The notes below the pieces were generated by a model. It saw nothing but the letters and a program-made list of their open reading frames with translations, was not told the DNA's origin and searched no databases. A program made the translations under genes and the position numbers. 64,000 nt of DNA, from positions 5,394,001 to 5,458,000 of the forward strand of contig NC_092650.1 in NCBI RefSeq assembly GCF_032118995.1, given 5' to 3'. Source of the stretch: Asterias amurensis. Its lineage: Eukaryota > Echinodermata > Asteroidea > Forcipulatida > Asteriidae. Positions 1-12,877 of the stretch are shown here, in pieces (positions within the stretch are counted from its first letter, which is position 1; each line of letters opens with the position of its first letter).

Positions 1-504
1 CATGGTGTTACCGCAAAGGTAATTTTTCACCAACAAATTTAACCTGGGAAAGGCTTTTATGCAATAAGTGCCTTTTTCTTTTCATTATTTTCTTGCAACC
101 TGTAGATGACCAATCAAATCATGCCACAGGTTTGATAATTTATGTGTATGTTTGGATACACCAGTAGAGGATTCTTGTCTTTGACAAAATACTAAAACTA
201 TACTCTGCTGTTAAATAATTGTATGACTATATAATTATATGCCTCTTATAATTATAACTACCATTTAAATAATGAAATAAAGAAATACATATATTTATAT
301 TGTATGGGCTGTCGTAGATATTGGATTAAATTGTTGCAATAAAAAAGTCACAACTACTGTACAGATGTTCACAAGAGTGTCAGGATTTCTTGTTTATTTC
401 AGAATGTCAGAGCTATCTTTCGCATCAGTACTTATGGAACTCCTGTCATTCTTCTATATGTGGAGTGTGTATTTCAAATTGATACAATATCATTGAACTG
501 CATG
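1..504. other. Intergenic, no gene seen
   Basis: AT-rich sequence without a convincing exon, tRNA-like box or inverted repeat on either strand. Nothing is called here. Confidence 0.5.
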
Positions 505-1020
505 TATTATGGGGTGTCGTGACCGAGCAGATAAGAGCATCAGACTCAAGTTGTGGTGTTTAAGTCATTGGGATGTGTCACCTTAGCCCAGTTTCATAGC
601 ACTGCTTAACAGTAAGCAAATTTGCGTGCTTACTGTAGCATAAATATTTGCTCAAGCCTTAGCGTATTTCACAGGTTAGCAGAAAAATTGGGCGACCATA
701 ATGCGTGTTTACTATGGATTTTCATTTATATTCATGCGTTAAGCACCGGAAGGTAAGGTGCCTTTTCGTGTGCTTATGGTTAGCAGCGCTATGAAATAGA
801 AATTGCACCGTAAGCACAAAATTTGCCCCTAGACAGCGCTATGAAGTTGGGCCCTTGTGTCCTTGAATAAGACACTAAGCTTCTCTCCAACCAGGGGTAA
901 AATGTCTGCCTGTAGTAGCAGATATTGTTAATGTGGCTTGATTAGCTTGGAGTGCGGTAACTTGCAGTAACCCTGTTTCAGCCTAAGGACCCCAGGAGTA
1001 AAGGTGGCAACATGCCCCTC
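505..1020 (+). mobile_element. tRNA-Leu-like SINE (family L), interrupted
   Basis: The 5' part carries a GTGACCGAGCAGATAAGAGC-like A-box region, and the 3' part has the module 'gtgtccttgaataagacact' followed by 'ccctgtttcagcc'. Copies at 45015-45290 and 46990-47275 share the same order of modules. The body is split by a palindromic MITE at 586-854. The GCCGAGC-type head resembles class II tRNA-Leu (established resemblance); the family assignment is inference. Confidence 0.6.
586..854. mobile_element. Palindromic MITE (family B) inside a SINE
   Basis: The left end 'gcccagtttcatagc' is the inverse of the right end 'gctatgaagttgggc'. The same termini recur at 15925-16094, 28201-28401 and 36899-37129. 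The interior has GCTTA-rich repeats and no coding capacity. Confidence 0.65.
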
Positions 1021-1164
1021 TAGTGGTAATTAATCTGGGCCAGTAGCCAAAAATCCGTTAAGTGTAGCCCTCACCTTTAAGTGGCCATGTGAGTTGGGTG
1101 TTACCTCATACAAAACCAAAACAACAAAACAGCAAAGTAGAATGCTGTGTGGTCTTGATACAGT

Positions 1165-1556
1165 TGGGTAGTTGAAGAGGTAATATGTTGGGGGAGGATC
1201 CAGAGTGACAGCAGGGGGGTGGGTGCATGTTTGGGATGTCACTGGTAGGGGCAATATGTTGGGGGAGAATCCAGTGTGACAGCAAAGGGGGGTGCATGTT
1301 TGGGATGGCACTGGTGAGATGGCACTGGTAGGGGTAATATGTTGAGGGGAGGATCCAGAGTGACAGCAGGGGGGTGGGTGCATGCTTGGGATGGCACTGG
1401 TTGGGGTAATATGTTGGGGGAGGTGCCAGAGTGACAGCAAATGGGGGTGCGTGATTGGGATTGATACAGTAGCAGTATGACGGGTCATGTTGGGGGAGGA
1501 GCCAGAGTGACAGCAAATGGGGGTACATGTTTGGGATGACGCTGGTAGGGCGTAAT
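1165..1556. repeat. G-rich minisatellite, outer left copy
   Basis: Tandem ~60-bp units, each containing 'aatatgttgggggagga' and 'cagagtgacagcaaa', with small length changes between units. Reading frames through it give proline-, histidine- and cysteine-rich nonsense. The reverse complement lies at 10790-11038, 12878-13126 and 15418-15822. Confidence 0.85.
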
Positions 1557-1625
1557 AATGTATTGTGGAGGATTCAAAGTGACAGCAACACGGGATTTAG
1601 ATGTGCTACAGTTAACTTCATCATT

Positions 1626-2076
1626 GTGCCGTCGTAGCTACACAAAATGCGAATTGGCTGCGGACCGTGAGACCCGGGTTCAATACCCGAGCGTTCTTTT
1701 TTATTTGATTTACATACACACCAGTGAATTATATAAGTAGTATTAAAAACCAGCTTCAAACACCAACGGGCACTGTGGCGACACGGTGCACTGGATCGTT
1801 CGCTTGCGTGCGTTCCAGAGCTGGGAGACCCGGTTCGAATCCCGCCCCGTACCAAAGGGACATGACTTTTACTGCTAGCACCAGTAAGTGATTGGGGTCC
1901 GTCATGTCTCTCCCCAAATTAGGGTAGGATGATTATTCCGGGTCGGAAAGTAAAGGAGGGGCCGGGACTAGCCATCCCTTAAGGGTTCTAATGGGTGATC
2001 ACCACGCTGATTTCGGTCAGACTTTGAGTCCCCTGAATGCCTGGTCTTCACTCCGACTAACTTTCTGCACAAATTT
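1626..2076 (+). mobile_element. Dimeric tRNA-like SINE (family S1), copy 1
   Basis: Two tRNA-like modules in tandem. The first (about 1626-1694) has box B GGTTCAATACC with four of five T-stem pairs intact. The second (1768-1854) has box B GGTTCGAATCC, a weaker T stem and ends in ACCA. A ~220-bp conserved tail follows to about 2076, ending 'actaactttctgcacaaa'. Six near-full copies in the window share this order. It looks like Pol III-type SINE architecture; activity is not shown. Confidence 0.75.
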
Positions 2077-2079
2077 ACT

Positions 2080-4372
2080 ATAATTTTAAACAATTTAAAC
2101 GGCGAACTTACCCGTTGGGATTTGTTTTGTATTAACCAAATTTGATAAACATGCTGGAGTTCTAAGTTTACAGTTCTAAGTTTACAGAATTTGACAATAA
2201 TTTTATAAAACTGCTGGACTTACCCCTTGTGATTTTGATTACAATTTGGACTTAATTTGATTAAACTTCTGGACTTACCCCCTTGTGATTTTGTTGTCAA
2301 TTTTGGAACTGAGTTGTCTCAAAACTGCTGGACTTACCCCTTGTGATGTTTTTTTCAATTTTGGAACTAAATTGTATTAAAACTGCTCGACTTACCCCTT
2401 GTGATTTTGTTGTCAATTTTGGAACTGAGGTGTGTAAAAACTGATCTGCTGGACTTACCCCTTGTGATTTTGTTTACAACTTTGGACCTCAATTTGATTA
2501 AAACTGCTGGACTTACCACTTGTGATTTATTTTTTCAGATTTGTAACTAAATTTTATTTAAACTGCTGGACTTACCCCTTGTGATTTAGTTTACAATTTT
2601 GGATCTTAATTTTATAAAACTGCTGGACTTACCCCTTGTGATTTTTTTTCCAATTTTGGAACTAAATTGTATTTAAACTGCTGGACTTACCCCTTGTGAT
2701 TTAGTTTACAATTTTGGATCTTAATTTTATAAAACTGCTGGACTTACCCCTTGTGATTTTTTTTTGCCAATTTTGGAACTAAATTGTATTAAAACTGCTG
2801 GACTTACCCCTTGTGATTTTTTTGTCAATTTTGGAACTGAAATGTATTTAACATGGTGGGTTTACCCCTTGTTTTTTTTTTTCAATTTTGGAACTAAATT
2901 GTTTTAAAACTGCTCGATTTACCCCCTGTGTTTTTTGGTTTTTTTTTTCAACTTTGGAACTAAATTGTATTTAAACTGCTGGACTTACCCCTTGAGATGT
3001 TTTTTTCAATTTTGGAACTAAAATGTATTAAAACTGCTGGACTTACCCCTAGTGATTTTTTTTTTTCAATTTTGGAACTAAATTGTATTAATACTGCTGG
3101 ACTTACCCCTTGTTTCTTTCTTTTTCAATTTTGGAACTAAATTGTATTAAAACTGCTGGACTTACCCCTTGTGTTTTTTTTTTCAATTTTTGAACTAAAT
3201 TGTACTAAAACGGCTGGACTTACCCCTTGTGATGTTTTTTTCAATTTTGGAACTAAATTGTATTAAAACTGCTGGACTTACCCCTTGTGATTTTTTTTTC
3301 AATTTTGGAACTAAAATGTATTGGTGGGTTCACCCCTTGGTTTTTATTTATTTTTATTTTTGAACTAAATTGTATTTAAACTACTGGACTTACACCTTGT
3401 GGTTTTTTCCAATTTTGGAACTAAATCGTATTTTAATTGCTTGACTTACCCCTTGTGATTTATTTTTTCAACTTTGAAACTAAATTGTATTAAAACTGCT
3501 GGACTTATCCCTTGTGATGTTTTTTAATTTTGTAATTTTGGAACTAATCTGTATTAAAACTGCTGAACTTACCCCTTGTGATTTTTCAAGTTTGGAACTA
3601 AATTGTATTAAAACTGCTGGACTTACCCTTTGTGATTTTTGTTTTCAATTTTGGAACTAAGTTGTATTAAAACTGCTGGACTTACCCCTTGTGATTTTTG
3701 TTTTCAATTTTGGAACTAAATTGTTTTAAAACTGCTCGATTTACCCCTTGTGTTTTTTTTTGTTTTTTTTTTCAATTTTGGAACTAAATTGTATTAAAAC
3801 GGCTGGACTTACCCTTTTGTGATTTTGTTTACAGTTTTGACCTTAATTTTCTATAACTGCTGGATTTTGTGATTTTGTGATTTTGTCTACAAATTGGACT
3901 TACAAATTTACAAATTGGACTTAATTTCATAAAACTGCTGGACTTACCCCTTGTGAGTTTGATTACAGTTTTTGACCTTAATTTTCTAAAACTGCTGGAC
4001 TTACCCCTTGTGATTTTTTACCATTTTGGAACTATGAATGTATTAAAACTGGGGGATTTACCCCTTGTGATTTTTTACCATTTTGGAACTATGAATGTAT
4101 TAAAACTGGGGGATTTACCCCTTGTGATTTTTTACCATTTTGGAACTATGAATGTATTACAACTGCTGGACTTACCCCTTGTGATTTTTTACAATTTTGG
4201 AACTAAGTTGTATTAAAACTGCTGGACTTACCCCTTGTGATTTTTTACAATTTTGGAACTAAGTTGTATTAAAACTGCTGGACTTACCCCTTGTGATTTT
4301 TACCCATTTTGGAACTAAGTTGTATTAAAACTGCTGGAGTTACCCCTTGTGATTTTGTACCATTTTTGAACT
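2080..4372 (+). repeat. 58-bp satellite array, left arm
   Basis: About 39 tandem copies of a ~58-bp monomer containing 'ctgctggacttacccctt' then 'gtgatttt', a T-run and 'caattttggaactaa'. Variants at 2490-2600 and 3310-3600 reappear in reverse complement at 11460-11540 and 13480-13690, so this arm is an inverted duplicate of the right arm. No gene is supported; the small reading frames are monomer translations. Confidence 0.9.
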
Positions 4373-4760
4373 AAGGGGGTGCGTGATTGGGATTGATACA
4401 GTAGCACTATGAGGGGTCATGTTTGGGGAGGACCCAGAGTGACAGCAAAGGGGGTGGATGTTTGGATGGCACTGGTAGGGGCAATATGTTGGGGGTGGAG
4501 CCAGAGTGACAGCAAAGGGGGTGGATGTTTGGATGGCACTGGTAGGGGCAATATGTTGGGGGAGGAGCCAGAGCGACAGCAAATGGGGGTGCCTGTTTGG
4601 ATGGCACTTTTAGGGGCAATATGTTGGGGGTGGAGCCAGAGTGACAGCAAATGGGGGAGCCTGTTTGGATGGCACTTTTAGGGGCAATATGTTGGGGGTG
4701 GAGCCAGAGTGACAGCAAAGGGGGTGGATGTTTGGACGGCACTGGTAGGGGTAATGTATT
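4373..4760. repeat. G-rich minisatellite, inner left copy
   Basis: About six units of the minisatellite seen at 1165-1556, joined on the left to satellite and on the right to SINE S1 copy 2. The block order satellite, minisatellite, SINE, satellite is repeated in mirror form in the right arm. Confidence 0.85.
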
Positions 4761-4811
4761 GTGGAGGATTCGAAGTGACAACAACTTGGGATTTTACAGT
4801 TGATTTCATCA

Positions 4812-5300
4812 GGTGTCGCCGTAGCTACACGAAGTGCGAATTGGCTGCAGACCACGAGACCCGGGTTCAATACCCGAGCGGTTTCTTTTTATTTTGCTTT
4901 ATATACACACCAGTGAACTATATAAGTAGTATTAAAACCAGCTACAAACACCAACGGGCACTGTGGTGACACGGTGCACTGGATCGTTCGCTTGCGTGCG
5001 TTCCAGAGCTGGAGACCCGGTTCGAATCCCGCCCCGTACCAAAGGGACATGACTTTTACTGCTAGCACCAGTAAGTGATTGGGGTCCGTCATGTCTCTCC
5101 CCAAATTAGGGTAGGATGATTGTTCCGGGTCGGAAAGTAAAGGAGGGGCCGGGACTAGCCATCCCTGAAGGGTTCTAATGGGTGATCACCACGCTGATTT
5201 CGGTCAGACTTTGAGTCCCCTGAATGCCTGGTCTTCACTCCGACTAACTTTCTGCACAAATTTACTCTAATTTTAAACAATTTAAACGGCGAACTTACCC
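4812..5300 (+). mobile_element. Dimeric tRNA-like SINE (S1), copy 2
   Basis: Same two tRNA-like modules as copy 1 (boxes GGTTCAATACC and GGTTCGAATCC) and the same conserved tail, very similar in sequence. It merges directly into satellite at about 5395. Confidence 0.75.
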
Positions 5301-5394
5301 GTTGGGATTTGTTTTGTATTAACCAAATTTGATAAACATGCTGGACCCCGTCATGAGTTCTAAGTTTACAGAATTTGACATTAATTTTATAAAA

Positions 5395-6320
5395 CTGCTG
5401 GACTTACCCCTTGTGATTTTGTTTACAATTTGGACTTAATTTTATACAACTGCTGGACTTACCCCTTGTGATTTTTTCTTACAATTTTGGACCTTAATTT
5501 TATTAAAAATGCTGGACTTACCCCTTGTAATGTTTTTTTTTCAATTTTGGAACTAAATTGTACTGAAACTGCTGGACATTACCCCTTGTGTTTTTTTTTT
5601 CTTTTCAATTTTGGAACTAAATTGTGTTTAAACTGCTGGACTTACCCCTTGTGATTTTATTTTCCAATTTTGGAACTAAGTTGTGTTAAAACTGCTGGAC
5701 TTACCCCTTGTCTTCACTCCGACTAACTTTCTGAACAAAATTGCTTTAATTTTAAACATTTAAACGCTGAACCCCCTCGTGAGTTTGTTTTCTTGATTAA
5801 CCAAAATTAATAAACATTATGAACTTAGCCCTTGTAATTTTTAAAGCTTCAGAGCCTGAAAATTGGAATTTGGTAAAATTGCTCGGCTAATGCCCCCCTT
5901 CGGATTTTGTTTTAACTGTTCGATCTCAATTTGAATGCTGGTGATTGCCCCCTTGTGACCCCCCCCCCCGATATTTGGAGGAAAAAAAATGCTGGACTAA
6001 CCCCTAAATAATTGTTTTTTCTTATTGCTTATTGATTTCGCGGGTTATGTGACTATAGGCCAGTTCAGCTTATTGGTTTGCGGTAAACACTTCTAGATGG
6101 TCTTGGCCGGAGATCAGTTTAACTTTTGTACAGGCATTTTGTTATGGCCTAGCCATTTAAGTATTAACAGATAAAGGCTACTCAGACCACTCTGATCATC
6201 AAATCAAAGAGCTCCCTTGTCTTTTGTGGACCAACCCATAGTGATATTTTGTAGAATTTTGTGTAAAAAAAGCTGGACTTACCCCTTGTGATTTTTTTTT
6301 TTTTTCAATTTGGGCCATAA
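5395..6320 (+). repeat. Satellite remnant and inversion centre
   Basis: About six left-orientation monomers (5395-5710) are followed by a fragment of the SINE tail at ~5705-5735 and diverged monomers to ~6000. A ~260-bp non-repetitive spacer (6000-6260) and one last left-orientation monomer (6262-6318) follow. Orientation flips within the next ~35 bp. Confidence 0.7.
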
Positions 6321-6351
6321 AAGTAATCTAATGTATAGGCCAAGCTATAAG

Positions 6352-9300
6352 TCCGGCAGTTTTTATCAAATTAAGGTCCAAAATTGTAAACAAAATCACA
6401 AGGGATAAGTCCAGCAGTTTTAATTCAATTTAGGTCAAAATTGTAAAAGAAAAATCACAAGGGGTACGTGTAAGTCCAAGCAGTTTTAATAAAATTTAAA
6501 TAAAAAATAAAAAATAAATAACACAAGGGGTAAGTCCAGCAGTTTTAATACAATTAAGTTTAAAAATTGGGAAAAACATCACAAGGGGTAAGTCCAGCAG
6601 TTTTAACACAACTCAGTTCCAAAATTGACAAAACAATCACAAGGAGTAAGTCCAGCAGTTTTAACACAACTCAGTTCCAAAATTGACAACAAAATCACAA
6701 GGGGTAAGTCCAGCAGTTTAATAAAATTAAGTCCAAATTGTAAACAAAATCACAAGGGGTAAGTCCAGCAGTTTTAATACAATTTAGTTCCAAAATTGTA
6801 AACAAACTCACAAGGGGTAAGTCCAGCAGTTTTAATACAATTCAGTTCCAAAATTGTAAACAAACTCACAAGGGGTAAGTCCAGCAGTTTTAATACACTT
6901 CAGTTCCAAAATTGACAACAAACTCACAAGGGGTAAGTCCAGCAGTTTTAATACAATTCAGTTCCAAAATTGACAACAAACTCACAAGGGGTAAGTCCAG
7001 CAGTTTTAATACAATTCAGTTCCACAATTGTAAACAAACTCACAAGGGGTAAGTCCAGCAGTTTTAATACTATTCAGTTCCAAAATTGTAAACAAACTCA
7101 CAAGGGGTAAGTCCAGCAGTTTTAATACAATTTAGTTCCGAAATTGACAAAAAAATCACAAGGGGTAAGTCCAGCAGTTTTAACACAACTTAGTTCCACA
7201 TTGACAAAAAAATCACAAGGGGTAAGTCCAGCAGTTTTTACACAACTCAGTACCAAAATTGACAAAAAAATCACAAGGGGTAAGTCCAGCAGTTTTAACA
7301 CAACTCAGTTCCAAAATTGACAACAAACTCACAAGGGGTAAGTCCAGCAGTTTTAATACAATTCAGTTCCAAAATTGTAAACAAACTCACAAGGGGTAAG
7401 TCCAGCAGTTTTAATACAATTCAGTTCCAAAATTGTAAACAAACTCACAAGGGGTAAGTCCAGCAGTTTTAATACAATTTAGTTCCGAAATTGAAAAAAA
7501 AATCACAAGGGGTAAGTCCAGCAGTTTTAACACAACTTAGTTCCACATTGACAAAAAAATCACAAGGGGTAAGTCCAGCAGTTTTTACACACCTTAGTAC
7601 CAAATTGACAAAAAAATCACAAGGGGTAAGTCCAGCAGTTTTAATACAACTCAGTTCCAAAATTGACAACAAAATTACAAGGGGGTAAGTCCAGCAGTTT
7701 TAACACAACTCAGTTCCAAAATTGACAACAAAATCACAAGGGGTAAGTCCAGCAGTTTTAACACAACTCAGTTCCAAAATTGACAACAAAATCACAAGGG
7801 GTAAGTCCAGCAGTTTTAACACAACCCAGTTCCAAAATTGACAACAAAATTACAAGGGGGTAAGTCCAGCAGTTTTAACACAACTCAGTTCCAAAATTGA
7901 CAACAAAATCACAAGGGGTAAGTCCAGCAGTTTTAACACAACTCAGTTCCAAAATTGACAACAAAATCACACGGGGTAAGTCCAGCAGTTTTAACACAAC
8001 TCAGTTCCAAAATTGACAAAAAAATCACAAGGGGTAAGTCCAGCAGTTTTAACACAACTCCGTTCCAAAATTGACAAAAAAATCACAAGGGGTAAGTCCA
8101 GCAGTTTTAACACAACTCCGTTCCAAAATTGACAAAAAAATCACAAGGGGGTAAGTCCAGAAGTTTTAACACAACTTAGTTCCAAAATTGGAAAATAAAA
8201 TCACAAGGGGTAAGTCCAGCAGTTTAAATACAATTTAAGTCCAAAATTGAAAAGAAAAAGAAAAAAAACACAAGGGTAATGTCCAGCAGTTTTAGTACAA
8301 TTTAGTTCCAAAATTGGAAAAAAAAAACATTACAAGGGGTAAATTCAGCATTTTTAATAAAATTAAGGTCCAAAATTGTAAGAAAAAATCACAAGGGGTA
8401 AGTCCAGCAGTTATATAAAATTAAGTCCAAATTGTAAACAAAATCACAAGGGGTAAGTCCAGCAGTTTTAATACAATTCAGTTCCAAAATTGTAAACAAA
8501 CTCACAAGGGGTAAGTCCAACAGTTTTAATACAATTCAGTTCCAAAATTGACAACAAACTCACAAGGGGTAAGTCCAGCAGTTTTAATACAATTCAGTTC
8601 CAAAATTGTAAACAAACTCACAAGGGGTAAGTCCAGCAGTTTTAATACAATTCAGTTCCAAAATTGTAAACAAACTCACAAGGGGTAAGTCCAGCAGTTT
8701 TAATACAATTTAGTTCCGAAATTGACAAAAAAATCACAAGGGGTAAGTCCAGCAGTTTTAACACAACTTAGTTCCACATTGACAAAAAAATCACAAGGGG
8801 TAAGTCCGGCAGTTTTTACACAACTTAGTACCAAAATTGACAAAAAAATCACAAGGGGTAAGTCCAGCAGTTTTAACACAACTCAGTTCCAAAATTGACA
8901 ACAAACTCACAAGGGTAAGTCCAGCAGTTTTAATACAATTCAGTTCCAAAATTGTAAACAAACTCACAAGGGGTAAGTCCAGCAGTTTTAATACAATTCA
9001 GTTCCAAAATTGTAAACAAACTCACAAGGGGTAAGTCCAGCAGTTTAAATACAATTTAGTTCCGAAATTGACAAAAAAATCACAAGGGGTAAGTCCAGCA
9101 GTTTTTACACAACTTAGTACCAATATTGACAAAAAAATCACAAGGGGTAAGTCCAGCAGTTTTGAGACAACTCAGTTCCAAAATTGACAACAAAATCACA
9201 AGGGGTAAGTCCAGCAGTTTTAATACAATTCAGTTCCAAAATTGTAAACAAACTCACAAGGGGTAAGTCCAGCAGTTTTAATACAATTTAGTTCCGAAAT

Positions 9301-10170
9301 TGACAAAAAAATCACAAGGGGTAAGTCCAGCAGTTTTTACACAACTTAGTACCAATATTGACAAAAAAATCACAAGGGGTAAGTCCAGCAGTTTTAACAC
9401 AACTCAGTTCCAAAATTGACAACAAAATCACAAGGGGTAAGTCCAGCAGTTTTAACACAACTCCGTTCCAAAATTGACAAAAAAAATCACAAGGGGTAAG
9501 TCCAGCAGTTTTAACACAATTCCGTTCCAAAATTGTAAACAAAATCACAAGGGGTAAGTCCAGCAGTTTTAACACAACTCAGTTCCAAAATTGACAACAA
9601 AATTACAAGGGGGTAAGTCCAGCAGTTTTAACACAACTCAGTTCCAAAATTGACAACAAAATCACAAGGGGTAAGTCCAGCAGTTTTAACACAACTCAGT
9701 TCCAAAATTGACAACAAAATCACAAGGGGTAAGTCCAGCAGTTTTAACACAACTCCGTTCCAAAATTGACAAAAAAATCACAAGGGGTAAGTCCAGCAGT
9801 TTTAATACAATTCAGTTCCAAAATTGTAAACAAACTCACAAGGGGTAAGTCCAGAAGTTTTAACACAACTTAGTTCCAAAATTCGAAAATAAAATCACAA
9901 GGGGTAAGTCCAGCAGTTTAAATACAATTTAAGTCCAAAATTGAAAAGAAAAAGAAAAAAACACAAGGGTAATGTCCAGCAGTTTTAGTACAATTTAGTT
10001 CCAAAATTGGAAGAAAAAAAACATTACAAGGGGTAAATTCAGCATTTTTAATAAAATTAAGGTCCAAAATTGTAAGAAAAAATCACAAGGGGTAAGTCCA
10101 GCAGTTATATAAAATTAAGTCCAAATTGTAAACAAAATCACAAGGGGTAAGTCCAGCAGTTTTATAAAAT
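6352..10170 (-). repeat. 58-bp satellite array, main right arm
   Basis: About 66 monomers in reverse orientation relative to 2080-4372. Read on the plus strand each has 'ggggtaagtccagcag', then 'ttttaatacaattcagttcc' and 'aaaattg'. Blocks of several monomers recur almost exactly (for example 6900-7500 against 8500-9050), so homogenisation works on multi-monomer units. Confidence 0.9.
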
Positions 10171-10219
10171 TAATGTCAAATTCTGTAAACTTAGAACTCC
10201 AGCATGTTTATCAAATTTG

Positions 10220-10733
10220 GTTAATACAAAACAAATCCCAACGGGTAAGTTCGCCGTTTAAATTGTTTAAAATTAGAGTAAATTTGTGCAGAAAGTTAGT
10301 CGGAGTGAAGACCAGGCATTCAGGGGACTCAAAGTCTGACCGAAATCAGCGTGGTGATCACCCATTAGAACCCTTCAGGGATGGCTAGTCCCGGCCCCTC
10401 CTTTACTTTCCGACCCGGAATAATCATCCTACCCTAATTTGGGGAGAGACATGACGGACCCCAATCACTTACTGGTGCTAGCAGTAAAAGTCATGTCCCT
10501 TTGGTACGGGGCGGGATTCGAACCGGGTCTCCCAGCTCTGGAACGCACGCAAGCGAACGATCCAGTGCACCGTGTCACCACAGTGCCCGTTGGTGTTTGT
10601 AGCTGGTTTTAATACTACTTATATAGTTCACTGGTGTGTATATAAAGCAAAATAAAAAGAAACCGCTCGGGTATTGAACCCGGGTCTCGTGGTCTGCAGC
10701 CAATTCGCACTTCGTGTAGCTACGGCGACACCT
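10220..10733 (-). mobile_element. Dimeric tRNA-like SINE (S1), copy 3, inverted
   Basis: Reverse complement of copies 1 and 2: conserved tail at 10220-10490, the CCA-ended tRNA-like module near 10500-10590, and the second tRNA-like module near 10660-10733. It is flanked by satellite and minisatellite as in the left arm. Confidence 0.75.
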
Positions 10734-10789
10734 GATGAAATCAACTGTAAAATCCCAAGTTGTTGTCACTTCGAATCCTCCACAATACA

Positions 10790-11038
10790 TTACCCCCTAC
10801 CAGTGCCGTCCAAACATCCACCCCCTTTGCTGTCACTCTGGCTCCACCCCCAACATATTGCCCCTAAAAGTGCCATCCAAACAGGCTCCCCCATTTGCTG
10901 TCGCTCTGGCTCCTCCCCCAACATATTGCCCCTACCAGTGCCATCCAAACATCCACCCCCTTTGCTGTCACTCTGGGTCCTCCCCAAACATGACCCCTCA
11001 TAGTGCTACTGTATCAATCCCAATAACGCACCCCCTTA
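10790..11038. repeat. G-rich minisatellite, inverted
   Basis: Reverse complement of the minisatellite at 4373-4760, about four units. The C-rich strand is the plus strand here. Confidence 0.85.
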
Positions 11039-12260
11039 GTTCCAAAATGGTAAAAAATCACAAGGGGTAACTCCAGCAGTTTTAATACAACTTAGTTCCA
11101 AAATTGTAAAAAATCACAAGAGGTAAGTCCAGCAGTTTTTACACAACTTAGTTCCAAAATTGGAAAAAATCACAAGGGGTAAGTCCCGCAGTTTTAATAC
11201 AATTTAGTTCCAAACTTGAAAAATCACAAGGGGTAAGTCCAGCAGTTTTAATACAGATTAGTTCCAAACTTGAAAAATCACAAGGGGTAAGTCCAGCAGT
11301 TTTAATACAGATTAGTTCCAAAATTACAAATTTAAAAAAAAATCACAAGGGATAAGTCCAGCAGTTTTAATACAATTTAGTTCCAAAATTGGCAAAACAA
11401 ATCACAAGGGGTAAGTCCAGCAGTTTTATAAAATTAAGATCCAAAATTGTAAACTAAATCACAAGGGGTAAGTCCAGCAGTTTAAATACAATTTAGTTAC
11501 AAATCTGAAAAAATAAATCACAAGTGGTAAGTCCAGCAGTTTTATAAAATTAAGATCCAAAATTGTAAACAAAATCACAAGGGGTAAGTCCAGCAGTTTT
11601 AATACTATTCAGTTCCAAAGTTGTAAACAAACTCACAAGGGGTAAGTCCAGCAGTTTTAATACAATTCAGTTCCAAAATTGTAAACAAACTCACAAGGGG
11701 TAAGTCCAGCAGTTTAAATACAATTTAGTTCCGAAATTGACAAAAAAATCACAAGGGGTAAGTCCAGCAGTTTTTACACAACTTAGTACCAATATTGACA
11801 AAAAAATCACAAGGGGTAAGTCCAGCAGTTTTGAGACAACTCAGTTCCAAAATTGACAACAAAATCACAAGGGGTAAGTCCAGCAGTTTTAATACAATTC
11901 AGTTCCAAAATTGTAAACAAACTCACAAGGGGTAAGTCCAGAAGTTTTAACACAACTTAGTTCCAAAATTCGAAAATAAAATCACAAGGGGTAAGTCCAG
12001 CAGTTTAAATACAATTTAAGTCCAAAATTGAAAAGAAAAAGAAAAAAAACACAAGGGTAATGTCCAGCAGTTTTAGTACAATTTAGTTCCAAAATTGGAA
12101 GAAAAAAAACATTACAAGGGGTAAATTCAGCATTTTTAATAAAATTAAGGTCCAAAATTGTAAGAAAAAATCACAAGGGGTAAGTCCAGCAGTTATATAA
12201 AATTAAGTCCAAATTGTAAACAAAATCACAAGGGGTAAGTCCAGCAGTTTTATAAAATTA
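11039..12260 (-). repeat. 58-bp satellite, right arm, second block
   Basis: About 21 monomers. It contains the rare 'acaaatctgaaaaaataaat' variant near 11495, which is also present at ~14400 and, inverted, near 2530. Confidence 0.88.
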
Positions 12261-12307
12261 ATGTCAAATTCTGTAAACTTAGAACTCCAGCATGTTTATC
12301 AAATTTG

Positions 12308-12821
12308 GTTAATACAAAACAAATCCCAACGGGTAAGTTCGCCGTTTAAATTGTTTAAAATTAGAGTAAATTTGTGCAGAAAGTTAGTCGGAGTGAAGAC
12401 CAGGCATTCAGGGGACTCAAAGTCTGACCGAAATCAGCGTGGTGATCACCCATTAGAACCCTTCAGGGATGGCTAGTCCCGGCCCCTCCTTTACTTTCCG
12501 ACCCGGAATAATCATCCTACCCTAATTTGGGGAGAGACATGACGGACCCCAATCACTTACTGGTGCTAGCAGTAAAAGTCATGTCCCTTTGGTACGGGGC
12601 GGGATTCGAACCGGGTCTCCCAGCTCTGGAACGCACGCAAGCGAACGATCCAGTGCACCGTGTCACCACAGTGCCCGTTGGTGTTTGTAGCTGGTTTTAA
12701 TACTACTTATATAGTTCACTGGTGTGTATATAAAGCAAAATAAAAAGAAACCGCTCGGGTATTGAACCCGGGTCTCGTGGTCTGCAGCCAATTCGCACTT
12801 CGTGTAGCTACGGCGACACCT
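12308..12821 (-). mobile_element. Dimeric tRNA-like SINE (S1), copy 4, inverted
   Basis: Part of the 2,088-bp duplication and apparently identical to copy 3 over its length by eye. Confidence 0.75.
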
Positions 12822-12877
12822 GATGAAATCAACTGTAAAATCCCAAGTTGTTGTCACTTCGAATCCTCCACAATACA

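Noticed and set aside
1768-1854. Functional tRNA gene ending in CCA
   Set aside because: T-stem mismatches, no plausible anticodon arm, several linked copies with a shared SINE tail, and nuclear eukaryotic tRNA genes do not encode CCA.
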